A DNA stretch of 50,559 bases from an archaeon. Lineage in GTDB: Archaea > Thermoproteota > Nitrososphaeria > Nitrososphaerales > Gagatemarchaeaceae. Shown here piece after piece: positions 1 to 7,877 of this stretch. A model generated the notes under the pieces. The model did not search any database, was not told the DNA's origin, and worked only from the letters and a program-made list of their open reading frames with translations. The position numbers were made by a program, and so were the translations under genes. Where the stretch lies: contig JAKACC010000005.1 of assembly GCA_021796515.1 (NCBI GenBank), positions 1 to 50,559 of the forward strand, in the 5' to 3' direction. How positions within the stretch are numbered: position 1 is the first letter of the stretch; every line of letters begins with the position of its first letter.

Positions 1-1203
1 TCGGTGGTCGGCCTCCAATGGGGAGACGAGGGCAAAGGGAAGATGGTCGACTATCTCGCGGATGGGTATGACGCTGTCGCCCGGTTCAACGGCGGGAGCA
101 ACGCCGGCCACACGGTGGTGATAGGAGGGAGCAGGCACACCTTCCACCTGGTACCTTCCGGGGCGATGAAGGGGAAACAGCTCCTCATAGGCGCAGGGGT
201 AGCCGTCGACCCCGTGGTGCTTGGAGAGGAGCTCGCGGTCCTCCCGTCCGAAGCGAGACGGAAGCTCCTGGTGGACGGAAGGTGCACCCTCGTCTCCCCG
301 GTGGACCGGGAGTTCGACGCCATGATCGAAGAGACCAGGGGTGCCTCGGCCATCGGGACCACCAGGAGGGGGATCGGGCCGGCATACGCGCTGAGGGCGC
401 TCAGGCTAAGCCCCAGGGCGATGGACCTGGCGGGGGGGTTCGACCTTGGGCCTCTGGCGAGATTCTACCGCAGACTCTCCCTGGACCCGGCCGGGCTCCA
501 GTCTTGGGCCGGTGAGTCCAAGGAGCTTCTGGAGGCGCTGCTGGGAGACGTCGGCGAAAGGGTGGTCAAGATAAACGAAAGCGGGGGGTCTGTCCTCCTC
601 GAGGGGTCCCAGGGGTCCCTGCTCGACCTCCTACACGGGTCCTATCCTTACGTCACAGCCACGCACACAACGGCGGGGTACATCCCTTCCGCCCTGGGGA
701 TCCCCCCTTCGCTCTCCGGTTCGGTTCTGGGGGTTACGAAGTGTTACACCACTAGGGTCGGGGGTGGCCCGTTCCCGACAGAGATTGTTGGAACCCTCGG
801 GGAGACAATCAGGGCTCTAGGGAACGAGTACGGGGCGACGACGGGGCGGCCCAGGCGGGTCGGATGGCTCGACCTCGTCGCCCTGAAGTACACGCTGAGG
901 CTCAACGGTTCGCGGGAGGTGGCAGTCACCAAGCTCGACGTCCTCTCCAGGGTGAAGGAGTTCAAGGTCTGCGTCGCCTACAGGGGGCGCGGAGGAGAGA
1001 CCGACGACTACCAGTCGGTCCTGAAGCGCCCTGAGGAGTTCGAACCTGTCTTCGACTCACCCCCCTCCCTTCACGGGGCAAGCTTCGCCGGGGGCCTGGA
1101 CGGGGCGGGGCGCAGCTTCGTGGACTATCTGGAGGGGAGGCTGAATGCCAGGGTCGCCATCGTCTCCCACGGCGACGAGCGGTCCAAGACCATCGCGCTC
1201 TGA
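1..1203 (+). CDS. purA: Adenylosuccinate synthase (5' partial)
   Basis: Catalyses GTP-dependent joining of IMP and aspartate to adenylosuccinate, the first committed step to AMP. The reading frame is open from the first base of the window and already reads VVGLQWGDEGKGK, the N-terminal GDEGKGK phosphate-binding loop, so only a few N-terminal codons are missing. NGGSNAGHT (the catalytic His region), the GTTRRGIGPAY segment and LLEGSQGSLLDLLHGSYPYVT follow in family order, and the protein ends SHGDERSKTIAL. At about 400 visible residues it is close to full length. It converges on the deoxyhypusine synthase gene, with 19 nt between the stops. Identification is secure; the true start lies outside the window. 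Confidence 0.96.
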   Translation, partial: SVVGLQWGDEGKGKMVDYLADGYDAVARFNGGSNAGHTVVIGGSRHTFHLVPSGAMKGKQLLIGAGVAVDPVVLGEELAVLPSEARRKLLVDGRCTLVSPVDREFDAMIEETRGASAIGTTRRGIGPAYALRALRLSPRAMDLAGGFDLGPLARFYRRLSLDPAGLQSWAGESKELLEALLGDVGERVVKINESGGSVLLEGSQGSLLDLLHGSYPYVTATHTTAGYIPSALGIPPSLSGSVLGVTKCYTTRVGGGPFPTEIVGTLGETIRALGNEYGATTGRPRRVGWLDLVALKYTLRLNGSREVAVTKLDVLSRVKEFKVCVAYRGRGGETDDYQSVLKRPEEFEPVFDSPPSLHGASFAGGLDGAGRSFVDYLEGRLNARVAIVSHGDERSKTIAL

Positions 1204-1222
1204 GGCCGCCCCTTGGGCGCCT

Positions 1223-2242
1223 TCAGTTCTTGAATACCCAGGACAGGTCTGGAGGGTGGGCCCTGCCCTTCGCCTTCTCGTTCAGGGCATGCGCGACTAG
1301 GGGGAGCGCAAGGGTGATGTCGGCGTAGAGCGTCGCCTTCTTGGCCTGCGACGAGATCTTCCCCCAACTTATCGCCTCCTCCAGGGTGCACCCTGAAAGC
1401 CCGCCCCACTGCGGGCTGTCGGCCGTTATCTGAATGGCGTATTCGTGGGGCGTCTCCTCCTCGCCCCCTTTGGAGAGGGACTTGATTATGGTAGACAGCT
1501 GGATCGTGTCTTTGGGGACTCCGCCCCCAAGGTACACCACCCCCGTCCTCTTCGTCTTCTCGGCGATCTGGGCGAGCTCTTCCATGTCCTTCGTCTGGTC
1601 GAGCCTGATCATCTTCCCCTTCTCGCGCTTCAACAGGCTCAGGGCCACCCCGTAGCCGCTGTCTATGAGCCCGGGAGAGTATATGGGGACCTTCGCCTTG
1701 TGGGCGGCCGCGACTATGCTGGGGATCCCCTTCTTGGAGAGGAACCCCCCGAACTGGTAAAGGAACTCCCTCGTGGAATAGACCTCCTTCTCGTCCAAAG
1801 TGTTGGCGAAGTCGAAGATGGTCCTCTCCAGCTTCCTGTACTCCATCTCGTCGGCGTAGACGTCGTAGAACCTGTCTATCTTGAGCTTAAGGAGCTCTTC
1901 GTCGTCGGCCAGCCATGTCCCCTGATAGTAGTGGTATCCCAGCGCCTCGAGGATGTCCTCCGAGATGTTCGCCCCCGTGCTGACCACGACGTCGACGTAT
2001 CTCTTCTCCACCAGCCACCTGACGATCTTCCACTGGCCCGTGGTGCTCAGGGAGCCCGTGAGCCCCAGGAACACGGTGAGGCCTTTCTGCTCCGCCATCT
2101 CGGCCCATATTTTTGACGCCTCTCCAAGCTTCTTCCCCTGGAACCCCGTCTGAGACATCTCGTCCAAAAGCTCCGAGACGCTCTTCTTGCCGACCTCTAT
2201 GGTCGCCACCGGTCTGGAAAGCACCTCCTTCCTTGATACCAC
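1223..2242 (-). CDS. dys: Deoxyhypusine synthase
   Basis: Transfers the aminobutyl group of spermidine to a lysine of aIF5A, the first step of hypusine formation. At 339 residues it has normal family length. It carries GLTGSLSTTGQWKIVRWL and STGANISED in the NAD-binding part, and the C-terminal SWGKIS motif holds the lysine that forms the enzyme-substrate imine in characterised enzymes. The GTG start at 2242 is supported by a TATA-like CTTAATTG about 25 nt upstream on the minus strand, which implies a leaderless message. It lies downstream of glmS on the same strand but seems to have its own promoter. The aIF5A gene itself was not seen in the window. Confidence 0.93.
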   Translation of the reverse strand: MVSRKEVLSRPVATIEVGKKSVSELLDEMSQTGFQGKKLGEASKIWAEMAEQKGLTVFLGLTGSLSTTGQWKIVRWLVEKRYVDVVVSTGANISEDILEALGYHYYQGTWLADDEELLKLKIDRFYDVYADEMEYRKLERTIFDFANTLDEKEVYSTREFLYQFGGFLSKKGIPSIVAAAHKAKVPIYSPGLIDSGYGVALSLLKREKGKMIRLDQTKDMEELAQIAEKTKRTGVVYLGGGVPKDTIQLSTIIKSLSKGGEEETPHEYAIQITADSPQWGGLSGCTLEEAISWGKISSQAKKATLYADITLALPLVAHALNEKAKGRAHPPDLSWVFKN

Positions 2243-2264
2243 GGCCGGCCGTCTGCAGGGTTCG

Positions 2265-2272
2265 CTTAATTG
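2265..2272 (-). promoter_or_regulatory. TATA box of dys
   Basis: A/T-rich octamer in a G+C-rich gap, centred about 26 nt before the GTG start of dys, the spacing expected for a leaderless archaeal transcript. Confidence 0.5.
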
Positions 2273-2291
2273 CCTTACTGAAAGCGCCGCG

Positions 2292-4058
2292 TCACTTTAC
2301 CGTGACAGACTTCGCTAGGTTCCGCGGGTAGTCGGGGTCGTTCTTCCTGGCCACAGCCGCATGGTAAGCCAGCAGCTGGAGCGGGATCACTTCGACTATC
2401 GGCGTGAACTTCGGCTGGACCTTTGGCACCCTGATGAACCGTCTGTACACGTCATCCGCGGCGTCGGAGATCCCTATCACGTCGGCTCCCCTGGCCTTCA
2501 GCTCCTCCGCGCTGGAGAGCGAGTCTGCGTGGGTCCCCCCGGTCGGGTTCAGCACGACCACCGGGGTCCCCTTCTCGATAAGCGCCAACGTACCGTGCTT
2601 CAGCTCGCTGGCCGCCATCCCTTCGGCATGGATGTATGACAGCTCCTTCAGCTTCAGCGCTCCCTCGAGCGCCACAGGGCTCTCGTACCCTCTTGCCACG
2701 AAGTAGAAGTCGGGCCTGTCCATGTATTCCTTCACCAAGTCCCTCACCTGCCCGTCGCACTTCAGGGCCTCGGTCACTGCTTCGGACAGCTCTTTGCTGC
2801 CGTTGGAGTGCCTCCCCCCTAGAACGGCGTCGACTACCAGGTTGGCGACTACCACCTGCGCGGTGAAGCTCTTGGTGGCGGCGACGCCGACCTCCGGCCC
2901 GCAGTTCAGGAGCATGAACCCATCGCTTTCGCGGGCCAGCGTGGACCCGGCCGCGTTGACTATGGAGTAGACCTTCGCCCCGAGCTTCTTCGCCTCCTTG
3001 ACGGCCTCCAGGACATCCGCGGTCTCCCCGCTCTGCGAGAAAGCTATCACGACCGAGCCCCTCCCCAGGAAGCCGGCATGTTCCTTCAGCTCGCCGGCCA
3101 CGACCGCTTCCGCCCTGATCCTGGCCTCCTTGTTCAGCCGGAACTTCATGAGGAGGCCTGCGTGGTAGGACGTCCCCGACGCGGTGATGTACAGTGTCTT
3201 TGCCTTCCTTATGGCCCTCGCGAAAGCCTCCACCCTCTCGGTTTCCTGGATGGACGCCGAGACCACCGTCTGAGGCTGCTCGTTGATCTCCTTCAGCGTG
3301 TAGTGCGCGAAATCGCTCTTGGATACGTCAGAGAGCTCCCAGGCCACCTGGGTCGGCCTCCGCTTTACGCTCCGTCCGTCAGGGCCCACTATCTTGACCC
3401 CGTCCTTCGTCAGCACTGCTACCTCGCGGTTATCCAGGAATATCGTCCTGTCAGTGTGCCCGATGAAGGCCAGGACGTCGCTGGCCAAGAACATCTTCTT
3501 CTCCCCGACCCCCACGATCAGAGGGGCGTCCTTGCGGGCCCCGACCATGAGGTCGGGCCTGTCCTGGAACATCACAGCTATCGCATACTGCCCTTTCAGT
3601 TTCTTGGTCGCCGAGAGGGTCGCCCTGAGGGGGTCTTTGGACCTCCGATACTCTTCCTCCACCACGTGGGCGATCACCTCTGTGTCTGTCTCGCTCCTGA
3701 ACCTGTGCCCCCTGGACGCCAGCCCCTTCTTCAGCTGGCCGTAGTTTTCGACGATGCCGTTATGGACGACAGCGACCAGCTCGCCGCAGGAAGTGTGCGG
3801 ATGAGCGTTCTCATCCGTGACGCGGCCATGGGTCGCCCACCTCGTGTGAGCCATCCCTATGGTTCCCGCCATGGCTGACATTTTCCTCCTCTCCTCGATT
3901 TCCGAAACCCTTCCGACCCCCTTCCTGACTTCGAGCGCGCCTCCCTCGATGGTGGCCATGCCTGCCGAGTCGTACCCCCTGTACTCCACCCTCCTGAGCC
4001 CTTCGAGGAGGACCCCGGCGACCGGCTCCTCGGCCACGCACCCTACGATCCCGCACAT
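2292..4058 (-). CDS. glmS: Glutamine-fructose-6-phosphate aminotransferase
   Basis: Makes glucosamine-6-phosphate from fructose-6-phosphate and glutamine, the entry step to UDP-GlcNAc and surface glycans. The start is taken at the ATG that places Cys at position 2 (MCGIVGC), because this Cys becomes the N-terminal nucleophile of the class II glutaminase domain. The frame is open 13 codons further upstream, but those residues do not fit the family. Domains in order are glutaminase (about 2-220, with RGYDSAGM, HTRWATHG and HNGIVEN), then two SIS sugar-isomerase domains (ITASGTSYHAG; ARGYESPVALEGALKLKE). It ends RNLAKSVTVK, the conserved tail. The 588-residue length is typical. A TATA-like TTTAAA lies 27 nt upstream, divergent from the HTH/S-layer-like gene. 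Confidence 0.97.
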   Translation of the reverse strand: MCGIVGCVAEEPVAGVLLEGLRRVEYRGYDSAGMATIEGGALEVRKGVGRVSEIEERRKMSAMAGTIGMAHTRWATHGRVTDENAHPHTSCGELVAVVHNGIVENYGQLKKGLASRGHRFRSETDTEVIAHVVEEEYRRSKDPLRATLSATKKLKGQYAIAVMFQDRPDLMVGARKDAPLIVGVGEKKMFLASDVLAFIGHTDRTIFLDNREVAVLTKDGVKIVGPDGRSVKRRPTQVAWELSDVSKSDFAHYTLKEINEQPQTVVSASIQETERVEAFARAIRKAKTLYITASGTSYHAGLLMKFRLNKEARIRAEAVVAGELKEHAGFLGRGSVVIAFSQSGETADVLEAVKEAKKLGAKVYSIVNAAGSTLARESDGFMLLNCGPEVGVAATKSFTAQVVVANLVVDAVLGGRHSNGSKELSEAVTEALKCDGQVRDLVKEYMDRPDFYFVARGYESPVALEGALKLKELSYIHAEGMAASELKHGTLALIEKGTPVVVLNPTGGTHADSLSSAEELKARGADVIGISDAADDVYRRFIRVPKVQPKFTPIVEVIPLQLLAYHAAVARKNDPDYPRNLAKSVTVK

Positions 4059-4081
4059 GGTTTCCCGGCGCCTCTCCTTGG

Positions 4082-4090
4082 ATTTTAAAC
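4082..4090 (-). promoter_or_regulatory. TATA box of glmS
   Basis: Minus strand reads GTTTAAAAT, centred about 27 nt before the glmS ATG at 4058. This supports that internal start over longer forms. Confidence 0.55.
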
Positions 4091-4180
4091 TCCGCAAAAC
4101 GCCGGGCTATGCCGTTCTTGGTCCCTTTTGCAGGGTCCTCGCTTCCGAAGGGGCCCCCGCGACACGACCATGCAAAACCG

Positions 4181-4188
4181 TTTATTAG
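4181..4188 (+). promoter_or_regulatory. TATA box of the HTH/S-layer-like gene
   Basis: TTTATTAG is centred 27 nt before the GTG at 4212. It selects this start over the upstream in-frame ATGs at 4128 and 4170, which lie upstream of the expected transcription start. Confidence 0.6.
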
Positions 4189-4211
4189 TAGTGGCGAACG
4201 CTGCGGGCGGT

Positions 4212-5162
4212 GTGACAAAGGAGAAGATACTCTTCGACCCGAGGTCGGAAGCGGGGCTCGCGAAGAGGGTGCTGGTGTCAGACCGGCCCGACGGTTTCAG
4301 GCCGGCCTCTGGACGGGTGGGGCAGAAGGTCCTCGCCCTCCTCGCGACGGGTCCGAAGTACCCGGCGGAGATGGCGCGTTCCCTGGGCATACACCACCAG
4401 ACGGTGTACTACCACGTCGGGAGGCTCGAAAAGGCCGGCCTCATCACCAGAGTGAGGAGCGAGCAGATCAGGGGCGGGGAAGCGAAGCTCTACGCCCTGG
4501 CCTCTGATGGATACGCCGTCGAGTTCCCTGTCAGGGGCGAGCCGCTCCCATCACTGCGTTCCTCGGGCAGGTCGAGGGCTCTTGGGCGCTTCTTCAAGGA
4601 GTTCTTCCAGGGAGCGGAGTTTGGCGGGTGGATAGCGGTGGGGTCCCCCGTGCAGCATGGGGCCGCAGGGACCCAGGCCCGCGACGGTCACTATGCGGTG
4701 CAGCTGGGGTTCGCGCTGGGACAGTTCGTCAACCTCCCTTCCGTCTTCCCGGTCAAGCTCGACGTCGACCTAAAGGCAGAGAAGCTCCTCGGGTCCAACC
4801 TGGTCGTCGTCGGTGGCCCCCGGAACAACGCCATAGCGGAGGAGCTCAACCCAAGCCTGCCGCTGCGCTTCAGCCACGGCGGGTTCTGGAGCTCGATAAT
4901 CGACAGAGAGGCCCGTTCCTATAACTCCGAACTGGACTGTATAGTGGAGAAGGTGCAGAACCCTTGGGACCGCACCAAGGTCTGCGTCGTGATAGCCGGG
5001 CTCACAGGCGCGGCGACCAAGGCGGGGATAATCGGCGCCTGCAACTTCGCAGACGTCCTCTTCCAGAGATACCGCTCGGGGGAGTACGCCGCCCTGGTCA
5101 GAGGGGCTGACCGGGACGGTGACGGGAAGGTAGACTCGGTAGACGTGCTGAAGCAGTACTGA
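4212..5162 (+). CDS. ArsR-type HTH protein with S-layer-like C-terminal domain
   Basis: The protein has 316 residues from the GTG chosen by the TATA box. Residues about 45-125 form a winged helix-turn-helix of ArsR type (ALLATGPKYPAEMARSLGIH followed by HHQTVYYHVGRLEKAGLITR). The C-terminal half has NLVVVGGPRNNAIAEELN and VVIAGLTGAATKAGIIGACN, a pattern resembling the C-terminal region of archaeal S-layer-family proteins. It ends with GADRDGDGKVDSVDVL, an EF-hand/dockerin-like DxDxDG calcium-binding loop. No signal peptide is visible, so it is probably cytoplasmic. It is divergent from glmS, which feeds glycan precursors. A regulatory role in envelope synthesis is inference only; the ligand is unknown. 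Confidence 0.75.
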   Translation: MTKEKILFDPRSEAGLAKRVLVSDRPDGFRPASGRVGQKVLALLATGPKYPAEMARSLGIHHQTVYYHVGRLEKAGLITRVRSEQIRGGEAKLYALASDGYAVEFPVRGEPLPSLRSSGRSRALGRFFKEFFQGAEFGGWIAVGSPVQHGAAGTQARDGHYAVQLGFALGQFVNLPSVFPVKLDVDLKAEKLLGSNLVVVGGPRNNAIAEELNPSLPLRFSHGGFWSSIIDREARSYNSELDCIVEKVQNPWDRTKVCVVIAGLTGAATKAGIIGACNFADVLFQRYRSGEYAALVRGADRDGDGKVDSVDVLKQY

Positions 5163-5165
5163 GGG

Positions 5166-5579
5166 CTACGCCCTTCTTCCTCTTCTTCCACCCTTCTTCC
5201 TGGTGGTGTCGTGGGGGATGGGGGTGGCGTCCTCGATCCTCCCGATCTTGAACCCTGCCCTGGCGATGGCGCGGATTGCCGCTTGGGCTCCAGGTCCCGG
5301 CGTCCTCGGCCCGGTGCCGCCTACGGCTCTCACCTTGATGTGGACCGCGGTTATCCCCTTCGACTTCGCTACATCGGAGGCAGCTGAAGCGCTCCTCATT
5401 GCCGCATATGGGGACGACTCGAACCTGTCCGCCTTTACGTGCCTCCCTCCGGAGGAGAAGGCTATGGTCTCAGCGCCGGTAAGGTCGGTGATGTGCACAA
5501 TGGTGTTGTTGTAAGACGAGTAGATGTGGCAGACCCCCCAACGGTCGACCAGGGCCTCTTCCTCTGACATGCGCTTCAC
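5166..5579 (-). CDS. rps11: Small ribosomal subunit protein S11
   Basis: Component of the 30S platform. The sequence has the S11 hallmarks [20 protein letters not shown] and [18 protein letters not shown], and a basic tail [14 protein letters not shown]. It is 137 residues from a GTG that overlaps the rps4 stop, or 134 from the ATG at 5570. The overlapping GTG favours translational coupling; either start is possible. It is the last gene of the minus-strand S13-S4-S11 set and converges on the HTH gene with 3 nt between stops. Confidence 0.96.
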   Translation of the reverse strand: MKRMSEEEALVDRWGVCHIYSSYNNTIVHITDLTGAETIAFSSGGRHVKADRFESSPYAAMRSASAASDVAKSKGITAVHIKVRAVGGTGPRTPGPGAQAAIRAIARAGFKIGRIEDATPIPHDTTRKKGGRRGRRA

Positions 5580-6118
5580 TGCACCTCGGCGGGCTGCTCC
5601 GCCGCCACTTCCTTCTGTTCTGGCTGTGTGTCCTCCTTGGGAGGCGCGCCTCCTGTCAGCTTGATGGTTCCCTCCTCGCTCCCCCCGACCGCGTACCCGG
5701 GGATCGTTATGGTCCGCTCCCCTATGGAGACGTGACCGTGGACTATCAACTGTCTCGCGTGAAGAGGCGAAAGTGCCATCCCCTTCTTGAACACCATGGA
5801 CTGTAGCCTCCTGCCCAAGATGTCCTCGACGGTAAGGCTGAGTATGTCGTCCAGTGTCGCTCCCTCCCTGATCAACCCCCTCCTCTGGAGGCTGTCCAGC
5901 AGCTTCTTCTCCTCGCGGAGCCTGACCTCCTCAGTCGCGGCGAGGAGGGTCCTCGCCTGCTTCCTCACCGAGCTCAGCTGCGTCTGGACCTTCCAGAGCT
6001 CCCGCTTGTTCCGGAGCCCGAACGTCCCTAGCAAATACAGCTCCTGAGCGAGCTGGTCGGCCCTCCATGGGCTCCTCGGCCTGCTGTACTGCTTCCTGGA
6101 TTTCTTCGGGTCACCCAA
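5576..6118 (-). CDS. rps4: Small ribosomal subunit protein S4
   Basis: Primary 16S rRNA-binding protein. From the TTG at 6118 it reads (M)[17 protein letters not shown], matching the archaeal S4 N-terminus, and it has the S4 RNA-binding domain ([24 protein letters not shown]). The upstream in-frame extension lies inside rps13 in another frame and is Arg/Gly-rich, so it is rejected. The product is 180 residues with a Glu/Gln/Pro-rich tail. The start lies 2 nt after the rps13 stop, consistent with one operon. Confidence 0.95.
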   Translation of the reverse strand: MGDPKKSRKQYSRPRSPWRADQLAQELYLLGTFGLRNKRELWKVQTQLSSVRKQARTLLAATEEVRLREEKKLLDSLQRRGLIREGATLDDILSLTVEDILGRRLQSMVFKKGMALSPLHARQLIVHGHVSIGERTITIPGYAVGGSEEGTIKLTGGAPPKEDTQPEQKEVAAEQPAEVQ

Positions 6119-6120
6119 CG

Positions 6121-6612
6121 CTACTTCTCTTCCTTCTTGGCGGCTTCCTTCGCCGCGGCGACCAGCACCGCCTTCCTTACCCCTACGGTCCTTCCGCCCC
6201 TCCCTGTCGTCCTCGTCCGCTGGCCCCTCACCTTCAGCCCGAGGCTGTGCCTCACCCCCTTCCAGCTCCGGATGTTTTTCTCGTCCTCTATATCGTTCTT
6301 CTGGGCGAAGTCGAGGTCCGCACCCAGGAGCTGCCTTGCCTCTCCTGTCTCCGGGTCGTTGCGCCGGTTGTAGTACCACTTCGGCAGCGTTGACTTCGAC
6401 GTGTCCCGTATCGCGGCCTCAACCTTCTCCACCTGTTCATCGGTGAGGGTCCCGAGCCGGACCCTCGGGTCGAGGTCGAGCTTCGTGGTTATGACATTCG
6501 CGAAGTTATAACCTACGCCCTTGAGGTCGGCGAGGGCGACGATGAGCGTCTTCCCCCCCTCAAGGTCTCTTCCTGATATCCTGACTAGGTGCCTGAACTC
6601 GGAGTCCGACAT
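6121..6612 (-). CDS. rps13: Small ribosomal subunit protein S13
   Basis: Head protein of the small subunit that contacts tRNA and the large subunit. It starts MSDSEFRHLVRISGRDLEG and carries the helix-hairpin-helix segment LKGVGYNFANVI and the C-terminal KGVRHSLGLKVRGQRTRTTG, both typical of S13. Its 163 residues include a Lys/Ala/Glu-rich tail. A TATA-like CCTTATAA about 28-35 nt before the ATG gives a near-leaderless transcript for the S13-S4-S11 operon. A possible second promoter with a structured leader lies farther upstream (6669-6824). Confidence 0.96.
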   Translation of the reverse strand: MSDSEFRHLVRISGRDLEGGKTLIVALADLKGVGYNFANVITTKLDLDPRVRLGTLTDEQVEKVEAAIRDTSKSTLPKWYYNRRNDPETGEARQLLGADLDFAQKNDIEDEKNIRSWKGVRHSLGLKVRGQRTRTTGRGGRTVGVRKAVLVAAAKEAAKKEEK

Positions 6613-6639
6613 TTTCTGGGCCTGCCCTTCGCTCTTCAG

Positions 6640-6647
6640 TTATAAGG
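6640..6647 (-). promoter_or_regulatory. TATA box of rps13 operon
   Basis: TTATAA core centred about 31 nt before the rps13 ATG at 6612, in otherwise G+C-rich sequence. Confidence 0.55.
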
Positions 6648-6668
6648 TTTGAACAGATGAGACGGTTT

Positions 6669-6802
6669 CTGGCCGGAGATAGGATTGGTAACAGAGGGTC
6701 GTCCACCCGGCTTACCACACGCATCTCTCTTTTCCTTTTAGATGCGACAGGCACGCTTCTCTCCGGATTGCGGTAGTCCGCCCCGGCGGGGTCCGGTGCC
6801 AG
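6669..6802 (-). ncRNA. Candidate structured RNA or rps13 leader
   Basis: This 134-nt element in the gap between rps13 and rpoD is closed by a 9-bp helix with a 2-nt bulge (CTGGC-ac-CGGA at 6802-6792 with TCCGGCCAG at 6677-6669, minus strand). Inside are CCCC-GCC-GGGG, GCGG-ACTA-CCGC, CGCATCT/AGATGCG (6746-6720) and GGGT/ACCC hairpins. A TATA-like TTAAAAAG at 6816-6823 would place a minus-strand start near 6796, the 5' edge of the structure. It fits no tRNA, 5S, SRP or RNase P pattern I could apply. It may be a stand-alone RNA or a regulatory leader of the S13-S4-S11 operon. The strand is inferred from the promoter; the structure itself is symmetric. Confidence 0.4.
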
Positions 6803-6815
6803 GCCCTACCCGCTA

Positions 6816-6824
6816 ACTTTTTAA
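6816..6824 (-). promoter_or_regulatory. TATA-like element upstream of the structured element
   Basis: Minus strand GGTTAAAAAG lies about 25 nt before the 5' edge of the folded element. No coding start fits it, which is the main reason to suspect a non-coding or leader transcript. Confidence 0.4.
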
Positions 6825-6869
6825 CCACAACGCAGGCGCGACGCCCGAAACTGGTCGTCTCATGTTCCG

Positions 6870-6875
6870 TTATAG
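6870..6875 (+). promoter_or_regulatory. TATA box of rpoD (rpo3)
   Basis: TTATAG sits about 28 nt before the GTG start of rpo3 at 6901, the leaderless spacing. Confidence 0.5.
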
Positions 6876-6900
6876 GCTGGTGGGGTAGAGAACGGTAGAA

Positions 6901-7527
6901 GTGAAGGTGCTTGAAGACAGCGGGAGCTCGGTCGCCCTCCAGCTCGAGGGAATTGACCGGTCGTACGCAAACGCCATCCGCAGGTTTTGTATCGCCGAGG
7001 TCCCGTCTATGGCGATCGACGACGTAGTGATCCTGGAGAACTCCTCTGTCCTATATGATGAGATACTCGCCCACAGGCTCGGCATGGTCCCCATCAGGAC
7101 CGACCTAGAAAGGTACAACCTACCGGAGGAGTGCGACTGCGGTAACCCTCTGGGGTGCCACAAGTGCAGGGTGCTCTTCGTCCTGGACGCGAAGGGGAAG
7201 GACAAAGTCATGACGGTGACCTCCGGGGACCTTGTCTCGGAAGACCGTGACGTCAGACCGGTGAGCGAGTCTATCCCGCTGATAAAGCTCGCAGCAGGAC
7301 AGTCGGTCAAACTCGAAGCTTACGCGAGATTGGGGAGGGGGAAGGAGCACGCGAAGTGGCAGCCGTGCACAGTCGCGACGCTCACGGACGGGAAGAAGGA
7401 AGGCGTCTTCATCCTCACAGTGGAGTCGGCTGGAGGGCTCCCAGCCAAACAGGTCGTGCTGAAGGCGATCGAGCTCCTTGAAAAGAAGCTCAAGGAGATA
7501 CAGGTCGCGGTAGGTGGCCCGGATTGA
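6901..7527 (+). CDS. rpo3: RNA polymerase subunit Rpo3 (D)
   Basis: Assembly-platform subunit of archaeal RNA polymerase, partner of Rpo11 and homologue of Rpb3 and bacterial alpha. It contains RSYANAIRRFCIAEVPSMAIDDV, the alpha-motif region that nucleates assembly, and HRLGMVPIRTD. Residues 78-89 (CDC-x5-C-x2-C) form the four-cysteine loop that binds zinc in Rpb3. No ferredoxin-like four-cysteine set was seen further on. The 208-residue protein starts at GTG 6901, supported by a TATA box. It heads the L18e-L13-S9-Rpo10-S2 gene string; its stop overlaps the start of L18e by 4 nt. Confidence 0.96.
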   Translation: MKVLEDSGSSVALQLEGIDRSYANAIRRFCIAEVPSMAIDDVVILENSSVLYDEILAHRLGMVPIRTDLERYNLPEECDCGNPLGCHKCRVLFVLDAKGKDKVMTVTSGDLVSEDRDVRPVSESIPLIKLAAGQSVKLEAYARLGRGKEHAKWQPCTVATLTDGKKEGVFILTVESAGGLPAKQVVLKAIELLEKKLKEIQVAVGGPD

Positions 7528-7877
7528 CCGCCGATAACCCGGTGACTAGGAGGACCGCGGTGTTGCTGGAGAGGGCGGGGAAGAAGCAGAAGGCGCGCAT
7601 CTGGAGCGATGCCTCCGCGCTCCTGTCCAACCCGTCGAGCACCAGGGTCGAGGTGAACCTCGGGCGGATATCCCGGCTGGCGGACGATGAGGCGCCTGTC
7701 TTCGTGCCGGGCAAAGTCCTCGGGACGGGGGTCGTGGAGAAGAAGGTGGTAGTTGGGGCGTTCTCATATTCGGCATCGGCGAAGGCGAAGATCGAGGCCA
7801 CCGGGGGGTCTGCCCTCACGCTTGAGGAGTTCCTCAAGAAATACCCGAAGGGGAGCGGTGTAAAGCTTGTCAGGTGA
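7524..7877 (+). CDS. rpl18e: Large ribosomal subunit protein L18e
   Basis: The 117-residue protein resembles L18e/L15 (NPVTRRTAVLLERAGKKQ; VEVNLGRISRLADD; VFVPGKVLGTG). The TTG at 7524 overlaps the rpo3 stop (TTGA), which suggests coupling. A GTG at 7542, six codons in, is an alternative. Its place between Rpo3 and L13 is the conserved archaeal order. Confidence 0.93.
   Translation: MTADNPVTRRTAVLLERAGKKQKARIWSDASALLSNPSSTRVEVNLGRISRLADDEAPVFVPGKVLGTGVVEKKVVVGAFSYSASAKAKIEATGGSALTLEEFLKKYPKGSGVKLVR

Noticed and set aside
1445-2116. Long plus-strand frame of 223 codons opposite deoxyhypusine synthase
   Set aside because: Antisense shadow of a conserved gene in high-G+C DNA; Arg/Leu/Val-rich with no motif.
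3078-3878. 266-codon plus-strand frame opposite glmS
   Set aside because: Antisense shadow of the SIS and glutaminase domains; no start context or family match.
6560-6754. 64-codon minus-strand frame starting MPVASKRKRE
   Set aside because: It overlaps rps13 and the structured element, has no promoter spacing and resembles no known small protein.
6613-6900. A tRNA, RNase P RNA or 5S rRNA in the rps13-rpo3 gap
   Set aside because: No T-arm GTTCRAnnC with a matching acceptor stem was found on either strand, and the conserved RNase P and 5S segments are not recognisable. Only an unassigned structured element is reported.
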